Positions 1 to 11,323 of a DNA stretch of 60,000 nt are shown here, piece after piece. Each line of letters starts with the position of its first letter. The first letter of the stretch is position 1. The notes under the pieces are model-generated. The model was not told the DNA's origin and made no database searches. It saw nothing but the letters and a program-made list of their open reading frames with translations. Source of the DNA: Nematostella vectensis (lineage: Eukaryota > Cnidaria > Anthozoa > Actiniaria > Edwardsiidae); contig NC_064047.1 of NCBI RefSeq assembly GCF_932526225.1, positions 8,423,994 through 8,483,993 of the forward strand, given 5' to 3'. A program made the position numbers and the translations under genes.

Positions 1-361
1 AGTAATGATTGGTCCTCTACCTCACCCACGCCACCTCTACTAACCAATAGGCGACTCTCACTGAGAAATCTTTTAAGTGGCAGACTCGAGCTAAAACAAA
101 CTCAGAAATGTCACGCCATGGAGCGACTAAAAAACAAATCATTAACAATCAAAATAAGGACAAGAAACTTTCGGGATGTATTAATAAGCATTGCTTTTTT
201 TAAAAGGCTTAGCAGGCCTCGAAATATTGGGGGGGGGGGCACAATACAGAAACATCAAGTAAATATTTGAGGGCACAGCCACGCCCATACTTGGGTGGGG
301 GGTGGGGTGGGGGTGCCCCTGTGCCCACTCCCTGCTACGAGGCCCTAAACGACCCTAAGCT
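1..361. other. Upstream intronic or intergenic sequence with a small inverted-repeat element
   Basis: I see no exon here. The stretch precedes the 85-bp array and is probably intron of the glutamate-receptor-like gene whose visible exons start at 2232. It contains a short transposon-like element (206-344, listed separately). No promoter or splice-bounded reading frame could be supported. Confidence 0.4.
206..344. mobile_element. Short G-rich inverted-repeat element, copy 1
   Basis: The ends are complementary (left 'agcaggcctcg', right 'tgctacgaggcc'). The inside carries G-runs and the phrases 'ggggggcacaata' and 'gggtgcccc'. The same layout recurs at 5657-5833, so this is a dispersed family of non-autonomous (MITE-like) elements. 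There is no coding capacity. Target-site duplication is not clear. Confidence 0.55.
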
Positions 362-2231
362 CCCTTCACACTGACGGTACCTGTCATACCACAACTCATA
401 CTTCCAACTTTTCAATCCATTACGGCACACTCACTTCCACTTCACCTACCTTGACCACTACCGCACCTACTCCATCGCACTTAACCCCTGGATTTCCCCA
501 CATCATATCTGAATGCCTTTCTTTCAGGTCAAGACCATGACCACTACCGCACCTACTCCATCGCACTTAACCCCTGCATTTCCCCACATCATATCTAAAT
601 CCTTTTTTTCAGGTCAAGACCATGACCACTACCGCACCTACTCCATCGCACTTAACCCCTGGATTTCCCCACATCATGTTTGAATGCCTTCTTTCAGGTC
701 AAGACCTTGACCACTACCGCACCTACTCCATCGCACTTAACCCCTGCATTTCCCCACATCATATCTAAATCCTTTTTTTCAGGTCAAGACCATGACCACT
801 ACCGCACCTACTCCATCGCACTTAACCCCTGGATTTCCCCACATCATATCTGAATGACTTTTTCCGGTCAAGACCATGACCACTACCGCACCTACTCCAT
901 CGCACTTAAACCCTGGATTTCCCCACATCATATCTGAATGCCTTTCTTTCAGGTCAAGACCTTGACCACTACCGCACCTACTCCATCGCACTTAACCCCT
1001 GCATTTCCCCACATCATGTTTGAATGCCTTCTTTCAGGTCAAGACCATGACCACTACCGCACCTACTTTATCGCACTTAACCCCTGGATTTCCCCACATC
1101 ACGTTTGAATGCCTTCTTTCAGGTCAAGACCATGACCACTACCGCACCTACTCCATCGCACTTAACCCCTGGATTTCCCCACATCATATCTGAATGCCTT
1201 TCTTTCAGGTCAAGACCATGACCACTACCGCACCTACTCCATCGCACTTAACCCCTGCATTTCCCCACATCATATGTGAATGCCTTTTTTCAGGTCAAGA
1301 CCTTGACCACTACCGCATCTACTCCATCGCACTTAACCCCTGGATTTTCCCACATCATATCTGAATGCATTTTTGTCAGGTCAAGACCTTGACCACTACC
1401 GCACCTACTTCATCGAACTTAACCCCTTGATTCCCCCACATCATATCTAAATGCCTTTTTGTCAGGTCAAGGCCTTGACCACTACCGCACCTACTCCATC
1501 GCACTTAACCCCTGGATTTCCCCACATCATATCTGAATGCCTTTCTTTCAGGTCAAGACCTTGACCACTACCGCACCTAATCGCACTTAACCCCTGTATT
1601 TCCCCACATCATGTTTGAATGCCTTCTTTCAGGTCAAGACCTTGACCACTACCGCACCTACACCATCGCACTTAACCCCTGGATTTCCCACATCATATCT
1701 GAATGCCTTTCTTTCAGGTCAAGACCATGACCACTACCGCACCTACTCCATCGCACTTAACCCCTGCATTTCCCCACATCATATGTGAATGCCTTTTTTC
1801 AGGTCAAGACCTTGACCACTACCGCATCTACTCCATCGCACTTAACCCCTGGATTTCCCCACATCATATCTGAATGCCTTTTTGTCAGGTCAAGACCTTG
1901 ACCACTACCGCACCTACTCCATCGCACTTAACCCCTGGATTTCCCCACATCATATCTGAATGCCTTTCTTTCAGGTCAAGACCTTGATCACTACTGCACC
2001 TTACTCCATCGCACTTAACCCCTGCATTTCCCCACATCATGTTTGAATGCCTTCTTTCAGGTCAAGACCTTGACCACTACCGCACCTACTCCATCGCACT
2101 TAATCCCTGGATTTCCCCACATCATATCTGAATGCCTTTCTTTCAGGTCAAGACCATGACCACTATCGCACCTACTCCATCACACTTAACCCCTGGATTT
2201 CCCCGCATCATATCTGAATGCCTTCTTTCAG
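362..2231 (+). repeat. 85-87 bp minisatellite, about 21 units, carrying the 3' splice site of the next exon
   Basis: Units of about 85-87 bp (period measured between 'aggtcaagacc' at 526 and 611) contain the motif 'ctttcaggtcaagaccttg'. The last unit runs directly into the exon at 2232, which begins with the same 'gtcaagaccttgacc'. Every unit therefore repeats a pyrimidine tract, an AG acceptor and the first bases of the exon. Units differ by scattered substitutions (ATG/TTG, 'catatct'/'catgttt'). It lies in the intron upstream of the first visible channel exon. Reading frames through it, including part of the one at 2132-2563, are array artefacts until 2232. Confidence 0.9.
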
Positions 2232-3599
2232 GTCAAGACCTTGACCGAGTGAAGGCGATTTCCCGCCAGTATTCGCTGGATGAGCGGTGTGAGGCCGGGA
2301 TGCCTTTGTCCATAGCTTGGCACCAGTACTCGCCCTATGTCACGCTATTTAAATCCGTTCACAACAGACGTGTGGGATTCACGGTAGATGGCATGTTCCC
2401 TTCGATAATGAGTCAGGTACGTCAAACCAAGGACACAACGCGACACGGCACGGAACACCGTGCGAACACGTCACGAATAAAATACGACACGATACGCCGT
2501 ACGTACACCACACGATATAACGCGACGCGACACGGTACACCGTACGAACACGACACGATATAACGCGACACGACACGGTACACCGTACGTACACGCCACG
2601 AATAAAATACGACACGGTACGCCGTACGTACACGACACGAATAAAATACGACACGGTACACCGTACGTACAAGACACGATATAACGCGACATCACACTGT
2701 AAACCGTACGAACACGACACGATACAACGCGACACGGTACACCGTACGAACACGACACGATATAACGCGACACGACACGGTACAAAGTACGTACACGCCA
2801 CGAAGAAAATACGACACGGTACGCCGTACGTACACGACACGATATACAAGACACGACACGATATAACGCGACACGACACGGTACGCAATACGAACACGAC
2901 ACGATACAACGTGATACGACACGGTACACCGTACGTACACGACACAATATAACGCGACACGACACGGTACACCGTAGGAACACGACACAATATAACGCGA
3001 CACGACACGGTACACCGTACGAACACGACACGATATAACGCGACACGACACGGTACAAAGTACGTACACGCCACGAAGAAATTACGACACGGTACGCCGT
3101 ACGAACACGACACGATATAACGCGACACGACACGGTACAAAGTACGTACACACCACGAAGAAAATACGACACGGTACGCCGTACGTACACAACACGAATA
3201 AAATACGACACGGTACACCGTACGTACACGACACGATATAACGCGACATCACACTGTAAACCGTACGAACACGACACGACACGATACAACGCGACGCGAC
3301 ACGGTACACCGTACGGACACGACACGATATAACGCGACACGACACGGTACAAAGTACGTACACGCCACGAAGAAAATACGACACGGTACGCCGTACGTAC
3401 ACGACACGATATACAAGACACGACACGATATAACGCGACACGACACGGTACACCGTACGTACACGACACAATATAACGCGACACGACACGGTACACCGTA
3501 GGAACACGACACAATATAACGCGACACGACACGGTACACCGTACGAACACGACACGATATAACGCGATCCGACAAGGCACACCGTACGTACATGGGACG

Positions 3600-3643
<44 letters not shown>

Positions 3644-6600
3644 CTCGTTTATTTCAACTGTTTGCACTTCTTTTACAACTGAATTACCGGTAGGGTCAGC
3701 TAACTACAAAATACATTACACCATACATAATTCATAATAACATTAAATCCCCAATAAAACTTGACGCGACACGAAACGGTACACCGTACGAACACGACAC
3801 GGTACACCATGCGTGCACGCATCCATACAATGTGACACGACGCGGTACGATACGGAAATTTAAAAGCGACACGACACGATACAACACAGGACACGGTAAA
3901 AAATGCGAACACGAAACGGTACGACAAACTCACAAGACATGAAACAACGTGACAAGACACAGTACGGGGCACGGTAAAAGGGCATGTTACAACTTAACAC
4001 GGCATGCAAAACACAAAGCGATACAATCCTCGCAATAATAATAAACACGACGTAGTTTCACATGACAAAACATGGCATTTGAGAAACGACACAAAAATAT
4101 ACAAATGTACACACGACGTATAATAAGACCTGTCACGACACGACAAGATAAGATAAGAATAGACGATACAGCGTGACACGACACTAGAGAAGAAGACAAG
4201 GACATAAGACACATACCTTGACACAATAATCGACGGTAGGCGTGTAGCTAGAATTGTTGACCGGGGTATAGAGGACGCAAAATATATAGTATTTGTTAAG
4301 AACCCCTACCCCACCCCCCAAGTACTTGTGATATTTACGGCGCCTTATCAAAAAAGCATTTTTTGTCTCCTCGTAGATGCTTCAGGCTTGCTGCCACCCC
4401 AATAGCACTGTGCTGTTCGGTAAATTCCTCAAATCAGTACGACATGCAGAAGACACCATGATGAGCAACGAGTACGACATGACTTTTCCCCTGTACGGGT
4501 ATGACGCTTTTAGGTGAGTAACCCATACGGCCCCTCTCTCCTCCCACCCTACCGCCACTCCACATGGTCGGGATGCGATGAAAAGTGGTGAGTTTTACAG
4601 TACGTATCCTTGAAATGCCAGAGGAAACTTTTCGGACGGCACAATTTTGTTGTATGCGACACCTCTACAACTCGAGTCGCTGAGTTTAAATCAGCCTACG
4701 ACTCCGATACGATTCTCGTATACGAATAAGTAACGTAGTCTGTGTTAAGTCGTGTCGTAGGCAGGTTCGCATATGACTAAATCGTGCCGTCTAACTCAGC
4801 CAGGTTGTTTATATAACTACCAGAGAGGCAATGGAGTAGGGAATTGCAATTTTGATCCTTCTGTGCTCATCAGTGATGTCGATTTGTGTAATTTACAGCC
4901 GCTTGCTCCCTGGGGGTGGGGGACTCGACAAAAACAGACGGGGTGATCGTCGGCAAAATCGATTTTAACCCTAAGGGAGGGCACTTCAGAAATTCTAACC
5001 CCTAAGAGATAGCAAATTGGGTGTGGTCGATTGCATTTTTAACCCTTAGGAATAGCAATTGGTCGAAATTTATACCCTAAGAGATAACAGAATCGAAAAA
5101 CAACGGTAAACATCCCCTTAGGAATAGCAGTTGGAGAATTTTATATCGTAAGCAAAATCGGAACAAAATTTTGTTTTACCAACACCCTATAAGGGATTAT
5201 ATTTTTATACTCTATAACATGTGACCACCGTGACCATGAGATCACCACCGTCTACTTTTCTGGAGAGTCCCCCAGGGCGCTTGCTCCACCAGTTTATCAT
5301 TAGGGACCTTTCGCAATGACAACGGTGACGGCATAAAAAAAAAAAACGGCGCCATCGTTTTTGCGTAAGGTCCCTATCCTGTAGAGTGTTTCGCTCAATG
5401 TTTTGTGTCTTAAGGTGTTGTTATATTCTACCATTGTTTCTACAGTCGGTCGTTCCGTGGCCACGCCTTCCTGCAGCTCGTGCGAGCCCCGCGTATTATT
5501 CTTCTCGTGCATGACGACCCGAGCAAGACGCGAACCCACGTGCTCTTCACGACAATCATCAGCGCGTGGCCCATGCTGATCTTTATCCTGGTGACCGCCT
5601 CCCTCTCGGGTATCATCATATGGTTCCTGGTGAGTAGGGGAGGGAAGGGTGGGCAGAGCCGTAGCAGGCCACGGAAGATGGGGGGGGGATGCACAATAAG
5701 GAAAAAATTATAAAATGTTGGGGGGTGGGGGCACAACCACGCCCCTACCGGTCATTTTCTTATAATTTTTGAAAACATTTTGGGGCGGCAGCGGGGAGGG
5801 GGTGCCCCCAGTGGCCCACCCCGTGCTATGGCCCTGAAGGGGAGTTTATTCATGCTCACTTTTATTCCGGTGACCGCCTCCTTCTCGGGTATCATCGTAT
5901 GCTTCCCGGTGAGTAGGGAAGTGGAGGGTGGGGTTATTATCAATACAATAAACCGTTTGTCTGTTTCTATATGGCCTGTCTCTTGTAACCATTTTATTCT
6001 TCTTGTCATTATTCTAGGATCACAGTCAGAACCCGGACGAGTTCCCTCCCCCATTCCTCAGAGGGGCCTGGGAAGGGTTCTGGTGGGCATTAGTAACCAT
6101 GACAACCGTAGGGTAAGAAATGATTTTATTTATGGTAAGGATTTTAGTTACCATGACAATATTAGGGTGAGGGTGACTTTAGTAACCATGACAACCGTAG
6201 GGTGAGAAAATTGCCTTGGACTCAGCACTCCGTTGTAATAGCGCGAGGAAGGCACAAAAAAATTCTTCATTTCTTAAATGCTTTGCTTGTTGACCAGGTA
6301 TGGCGACCGATCTCCCAAGTCTGCGTTTGGCCGCGTGTTCTGCATCGTGTGGATCATCACAGGCGTCATCATAGTGTCCATCTTTACCGCACTCGTCACC
6401 GCATCTCTATCAGCAAGCACTTACCCCAATTTTAAAATACACGGATCTAAGGTATCTATATTAGCAAGCACTTACCTTACCTTTAAAAAACACGGATCTA
6501 TGATCTAAGATCAGCAAGAACTTGTCCCAACTTAAAAATACACGGATCTAAGGTATCTCTATACACTCAGCAATTGCCCCAACTTTAATATACACGGATC

Positions 6601-9600
6601 TAAGGTATCTCTATACTCAAGAACTTACCCTTATTTTAAAATAGCTTAAAATACACGGATCTAAGGTACCTCTATCATCAAGAACTTGTCCCAACTTTTT
6701 AATACACAAATCTAAGGTATCTCCATACTCAAGAACTTACCCTTACTTTAAAATACACGGATCTATGGTATCTCTATCAGCAAGAACTTGTCCCAACTTA
6801 ATAATACACGGATCTAAGGTATCTCTACACACTTAGCAATTGCCCCAACTTTAATATACACGGATCTAAGTTACCCCCTATAATTAAGCATTTATCCTAA
6901 TTTTAAAATACACGGATATAAGGTATCTCTACCAGCTTATTCTACACTACGCGCCTGTTAGAGTGGTTTTCAAAATCCCGTGCAACAAAATGTAATTGTT
7001 AAAATGTAATTGTCAAACCGGAATAAAAGAGAGCAAAGACATTACAGTGTTTACTAAATAAACTAAATAGTATTTCACGGGTTTTTGAAATCCACTCTAA
7101 TTAACGCTGTACTTTGTTTTAAGATCGGGGCCGTGAACGGGAGTGAGGAATACCGCCTGGGAGTGAGCATGAATGCCGATATGAAAGGTACAGCTCTCTC
7201 TTGTCGCCTTTGCGCATGCCCACAGGCCAACAAGTCCCTTTGAGGGGGCGTTTTCCTAACGCATGTTTGAGCCCCATGCGAAAAAAGAACATATGCTGGC
7301 ATTGTTGGGCAAAAAGCTCGGAGAATAGATTGGAAAATGCTGTTCTCCTGCTTCTCGGAGAATAGATTGGAAAATGCTGTTCTCCTGCTTCTCGGAGAAT
7401 AGATTGGAAAATGCTGTTCTCCTGCTTCTCGGAGAATAGATTGGAAAATGCTGTTCTCCTGCTTCTCGGAGAATAGATTGGAAAATGCTGTTCTCCTGCT
7501 TCTCGGAGAATAGATTGGAAAATGCTGTTCTCCTGCTTCTCGGAGAATAGATTGGAAAATGCTGTTCTCCTGCTTCTCGGAGAATAGATTGGAAAATGCT
7601 GTTTTCCTGCTTCTCGGAGAATAGATTGGAAAATGCTGTTCTCCTGCTTCTCGGAGAATAGATTAGAAAATGCTGTTCTCCTGCTTCTCGGAGAATAGAT
7701 TGGAAAATGCTGTTCTCCTGCTTCTCGGAGAATAGATTGGAAAATGCTGTTCTCCTGCTTCTCGGAGAATAGATTGGAAAATGCTGTTCTCCTGCTTCTC
7801 GGAGAATAGATTAGAAAATGCTGTTCTCCTGCTTCTCGGAGAATAGATTGGAAAATGCTGTTCTCCTGCTTCTCGGAGAATAGATTGGAAAATGCTGTTC
7901 TCCTGCTTCTCGGAGAATAGATTGGACAATGCTGTTCTCCTGCTTCTCGGAGAATAGATTGGAAAATGCTGTTCTCCTGCTTCTCGGAGAATAGATTGGA
8001 AAATGCTGTTCTCCTGCTTCTCGGAGAATAGATTGGAAAATGCTGTTCTCCTGCTTCTCGGAGAATAGATTGGAAAATGCTGTTCTCCTGCTTCTCGGAG
8101 AATAGATTGGAAAATGCTGTTCTCCTGCTTCTCGGAGAATAGATTGGAAAATGCTGTTCTCCTGCTTCTCGGAGAATAGAATAGAAAATGCTGTTCTCCT
8201 GCTTCTCAGAGAATAGAATAGAAAATGCTGTTCTCCTGCTTCTCGGAGAATAGATTAGAAAATGCTGTTCTCCTGCTTCTCGGAGAATAGATTAGAAAAT
8301 GCTGTTCTCCTGCTTCTCGGAGAATAGATTGGAAAAATGCTGTTCTCCTGCTTCTCGGAGAATAGATTGGAAAATGCTGTTCTCCTGCTTCTCGGAGAAT
8401 AGATTAGAAAATGCTGTTCTCCTGCTTCTTGCGCGCATTTTGCAAAATTTAGAGAGTCTCAATGGGGAAACCTGATTTACGGTTAACGGTAAAAAAATAG
8501 GCGTTTGTACGTCAAACGGTTACAAAATAGGCGTTTCTACGTTTACAGGGGGAAAATAGGCGGTTACTGTTAAATTTTCGGCATCTTTATAACAGTTAAC
8601 TGTTATTTTTTTCTAAATTTAAGTTGAACGTTTTACGGTTTACCCTATCAAGGCCCTCTTCTAATTTGATAAAACATATATAAGTGGATGAAACAATGTG
8701 CTTTCATACGATTTTCAGTATTCCCCAGTATATACAAAATGACATCGGAACTGCTGACCAACGACATCGACGGCGCATTGGTGGATAATTACGTCATCAC
8801 TTACTTTCTGAAACTGATCCGAGATGAGCCAATCAGAGTGGAGAAATACATCGATCACTCGATTACCTATGGCGTGGCTCTGGCGCTGAATTCCTCGCGT
8901 CTTGAGGCATGCATGAGGGAGTACTTTAACGATTACCCTCACGAAGTGTTTGAAAGTATTGCAGAGAAGCTATCTCCTCTTAAGGTACTTACAGCCCAAA
9001 CATGAGACTCGCATATTCGCCATTTTATGTTGCGTGGGAGGCTGGGTCGAGTTGATAAGCGAACTGCATGCTGGGATGATTTTAGGCGTCGCCATTTAAC
9101 GATCCAACGATGCCACTGTCGATGTTGTGAATCTCACAAACGAAGATATTCCGGGAGCAGAATTGCCAAAGCCATTTTCTATCGTTTCATTCAGTATCAA
9201 CATGTTTATGACGCCATGTTGAATTGCACCCCTAAAATATCCCAGCATGCTGTTCGCTTATCGACTCGACCCAGTCCCCCGCGCAATATAAGAATGGCCA
9301 ATAAGGGCTATCTTTCAATTCCGGATATCGTATCCAACAAACACAAATCTTAGGTCCCGTTTTATAGGTGAGTTCATTTATTGTATGACGTCACACGGTG
9401 ACCATAGCCTTCTGTTACTAGCTTTGGCTCTTTGTGCTATACCGACACTTAGCTTGGCATGCCGAAAAGATGCAAGACGTACAGTATGACACCACATTCC
9501 GTAGTCATGAAAGTTTTTCTTGCGTCCCACACATTTCTCACAAAAACGCTATATTTCCATATCTATAGATCTACAATTCCACAATCAAGATCGGGATATG

Positions 9601-10268
9601 TACGCCTCACTATTTATAACCGATAAATGAAATGGACTCCTTGACTAGTGACGTCACGTTGTGTTATTTATAGAATCCGACTGATGACGTCAGTCCCCAG
9701 CTGAAGGCCGCTGAGGCGTTGTTCTACCAAGAAGACATGTTTGCTACTATTATGTACGCGGGGCTTGGCTCCGTTGGATTCCTATTTGCGATTGGATTTA
9801 TTTGGGAGATGTTCTGCCGACGGCCCAAACTTCGTGAGTAACAAATTATCATTATAAAAGTTCGGCTGTTGTCTACATGCTGTAGCCTCCTGTGCAGGCA
9901 ATTGGGCTTCCTGTGGAAGAGAGGGAATGAGGGCGAGTTTAGCGCCACAGGAAGTCCGAAATCGATAAAAGCCCCTTTTCTAAATAAGAGGCCCGAAAAC
10001 ACTCGCGTTGTGCCGTTGTTTATAAGTTCTGCTTCTGTTGCTAGGTAACCAGCGCATGCAATTCAATTCCAAGATGGCGTTTAACTCGAATGACGAGACG
10101 GTGAAGCTACAGCCAACGGACGAGACTCAGTATGCCAAACTTGACACGATGATTGCCGAATACCAGATGTTCCACGAGTCATGGATAGACAACCTCAAGA
10201 AGCTACGAGACAAACAATTTAACGCCGCTAACGCTAATCATATAACGGGAAATCGTACTGATGTATAG
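2232..10268 (+). CDS. Ionotropic glutamate receptor-like channel with K+ selectivity filter (5' partial)
   Basis: Nine exons: 2232-2416, 4377-4513, 5446-5629, 6018-6112, 6298-6451, 7124-7187, 8719-8984, 9674-9833, 10045-10268 (TAG stop). All junctions are GT/AG and phases agree, giving 488 codons. Order seen: S1 ligand-binding half (SPYVT, RVGFTVDGMFPSIM), M1 (5561-5629), re-entrant pore FWWALVTM then TVGYGD split across the 6112/6298 junction, M2 (about 6323-6415), S2 half (GAVNGSEEYRLG; DGALVDNY; YGVALALNSSRLE), a further membrane helix (9737-9816, MFATIMYAGLG...) and a charged cytosolic tail. This is the S1-M1-P-M2-S2 plan of iGluRs and bacterial GluR0, plus an eukaryotic-type M4. TVGYGD is the classical K+ filter, so a ligand-gated K+ conductance is inferred. 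The start, signal peptide and any amino-terminal domain lie before the window. The ligand is unknown. Confidence 0.88.
2417..3590. repeat. About 43-bp minisatellite starting at the donor site
   Basis: The intron after exon 2232-2416 opens with 'gtacgtcaaacc' and soon becomes an array of about 43-bp units built from 'cacgacacgatataacgcg' and 'acacggtacaccgtac'. The latter contains the near-palindrome GGTACaCCGTAC, which also resembles the donor 'cag|gtacgt'. Several higher-order variants (accacgaagaaa..., ...aataaaatacg) alternate. Long minus-strand ORFs (up to 398 aa, Cys/Arg/Val/Tyr-rich) result only from the absence of stops in the unit. Decayed units continue to about 4230. Confidence 0.9.
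3602..3642. repeat. (ATA)n microsatellite
   Basis: About 13 uninterrupted taa/ata triplets interrupt the 43-bp array. Confidence 0.95.
3643..4376. other. Degenerate continuation of the 43-bp array, then intron 3' end
   Basis: Diverged 'acacgacacggtac' units persist to roughly 4230, followed by ordinary intron sequence and the acceptor 'cctcgtag' before the exon at 4377. No gene seen. Confidence 0.7.
4900..5200. repeat. Diverged tandem repeat of 'ccctaagagatagca' type
   Basis: About five to six loosely spaced units of 'aaccctaagagatagcaa' / 'acccttaggaatagcaatt' occur in the intron between exons 4377-4513 and 5446-5629. Similar phrases ('cccctaagggatagcagctgg') recur at 38130-38580, so this is part of a dispersed family. 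Confidence 0.6.
5657..5833. mobile_element. Short G-rich inverted-repeat element, copy 2
   Basis: Bounded by 'gccgtagcaggcc' and 'gtgctatggcc', with internal 'ggggggatgcacaata' and 'gggggtgccccc' as in the copy at 206-344. It sits between the M1 exon and a partial duplicate of that exon, within the first 30 bases or so of the intron. Confidence 0.6.
5852..5908 (+). pseudogene. Duplicated 3' part of the M1 exon (exon echo)
   Basis: These 57 nt align without gaps to the last 57 nt of the M1 exon (5573-5629). The reading MLTFIPVTASFSGIIVCFP parallels MLIFILVTASLSGIIIWFL, and the copied donor 'gtgagtagggaagtggag' follows exactly as in the parent. There is no acceptor directly in front, and Leu/Trp-to-Pro/Cys changes would disturb a membrane helix. 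I read it as a decayed tandem duplication of an exon-intron border, separated from the parent by the element at 5657-5833. Confidence 0.8.
6090..6203 (+). repeat. Three copies of the selectivity-filter/donor border
   Basis: The exon end 'agtaaccatgacaaccgtag' followed by GG|GTAAG (6090-6113) is repeated at 6144-6167 (with 'attagggtgagg') and 6179-6203 ('ccgtagggtgag'). Each copy preserves a plausible donor. The first copy is in frame and joins correctly to the exon at 6298 to give TVGYGD. Confidence 0.85.
6452..6935 (+). repeat. About 60-bp array derived from the end of the M2 exon
   Basis: Eight or so units contain 'aatacacggatctaaggtat', which is also the exact end and donor of the exon 6298-6451 ('cacggatctaag|gtatct'). 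Units also keep 'agcaagcacttaccccaa', coding sequence in the exon. It fills the intron before the exon at 7124. Confidence 0.85.
7317..8430. repeat. 37-bp minisatellite, about 30 near-identical units
   Basis: The unit starts 'ctcggagaatagattgg' and the period is 37 bp (starts at 7317 and 7354). Each unit contains the dyad GGAGAA...TTCTCC, so single strands could fold repeatedly. Because 37 is not divisible by three and the unit has no stop on the minus strand, all three minus frames cycle through one 37-residue repeat, producing a spurious 88-aa ORF. Copies are highly homogeneous, with a few A/G or single-base-insert variants near the right end. Confidence 0.95.
9019..9298. mobile_element. 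Foldback element in the intron before the M4 exon
   Basis: A left arm from 'gccattttatgttgcgtggg' to 'gggatgattttagg' is complementary over about 68 bp to the right arm 'cctaaaatatcccagcatgc'...'aatataagaatggc'. The spacer is about 140 bp. It looks like a MITE, with no coding capacity. Confidence 0.8.
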
Positions 10269-10885
10269 TAATTAGCGCATTTTGTTATCGTTTCGGTTTG
10301 TTATCCAACTGTGCAGCAAATGTCATAACCCGTGAGGCAGGTGGACATCGCTTTGCTATTTCTAGTATATCGCTCCAAATTTAAAGTTTTAGATAATTGA
10401 TAAACTCTCGTAAAGCGGTCTCAGTTTTTTTTGCGCCGATGGGGTAAACCGCTAGACATATTAATGTTAAATGCATGCTTTGAAAGAATACTTGCGCAAA
10501 AATGATGGCCCTTCACAACAGACTTCCATTTGTATAATCGCCCGAGGACCTGAACACGGGTATTGCCACAGTTTTAGATAATCGAGTCTCTGCTCTTTGC
10601 ATGCACGCCGACCTCTCTTTTATTGTATTCTGCAATTCTTTTCAAATGATGCCCCTCGCATTACCTCCGATGAGCCGCCGCCATTCCGTTCTTTTATGCA
10701 CTGCTAATGGCAGTGCTGAATAATGTATGCGCATGCGCGTGTTCTGGCGAAAACAAACAAAATCTCAGTGTATAAAGCCGCATTGTCATCAGTTCACAGT
10801 CACAGTTCCCGGTAAAAAGCCGCCATTTCAAAACGCTGGTCTTGCGTTTTTCAGCACTGGGGCCTGCTATTAAAGCCCATTGATT
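10269..10885. other. 3' flank of the channel gene
   Basis: This should contain the 3' UTR, but no canonical AATAAA is obvious; 'aataatg' and 'tataaagc' occur. No exon or further gene was seen. Confidence 0.5.
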
Positions 10886-11323
10886 CCAGCCTAGTCCCAG
10901 GCGCTCTTACCGGTTTTCCTTGGGTTTGCTTGGTTGTGAACCTCGAGGCAGCTTATGGGCTGAGACGAGCCCACCCACAGAACTTGTATCACAACTCTAA
11001 GCAACCACAGGAAAACCGATAAGAACGCCTTGGACTAGGCTGAACACAGAAAACCCGATAAGAACGCCTGGGCTAGGCTGAACACAGGAAGCCCGATAAG
11101 AACCCCTGCGATTAGGCTGAACACAGGAAACCCGATAAGAACGCTTGTGACTAAGCTGAGCACAGGAAAACCGTTCTTATCGGGTTTCCTGTGTTCAGCC
11201 TAGTCAAGGCTGATAAATAAGAGTTGTGACGTCACAGAAAACCATCTCCCCGAGCTCGTCCCAGCCCCCAAGCTACATCAGGGTTCACAAGAAACCCGGT
11301 AAGAACGCCTGGGACTAGGCTGG
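10886..11323. mobile_element. Inverted-repeat element with internal tandem units
   Basis: The termini 'ccagcctagtcccaggcg' and 'cgcctgggactaggctgg' are perfect inverted repeats. Inside, about five units of roughly 50 bp ('acacaggaaacccgataaga') repeat the terminal sequence, one in opposite orientation. It lies between the convergent channel gene and DHDDS. Confidence 0.8.

Noticed and set aside
362-2260. Possible CRISPR array (regular repeats about 85 bp)
   Set aside because: Whole units repeat with no unique spacers, and the setting is an animal intron.
2379-3667. Long minus-strand ORFs (279 and 398 codons), Cys/Arg/Val/Tyr-rich
   Set aside because: They are translations of the 43-bp array, whose unit lacks stops; several frames are open at once and there is no independent coding signal.
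7663-7929. 88-aa minus ORF with 37-residue periodicity
   Set aside because: Pure product of the 37-bp array; all three frames read the same repeating peptide.
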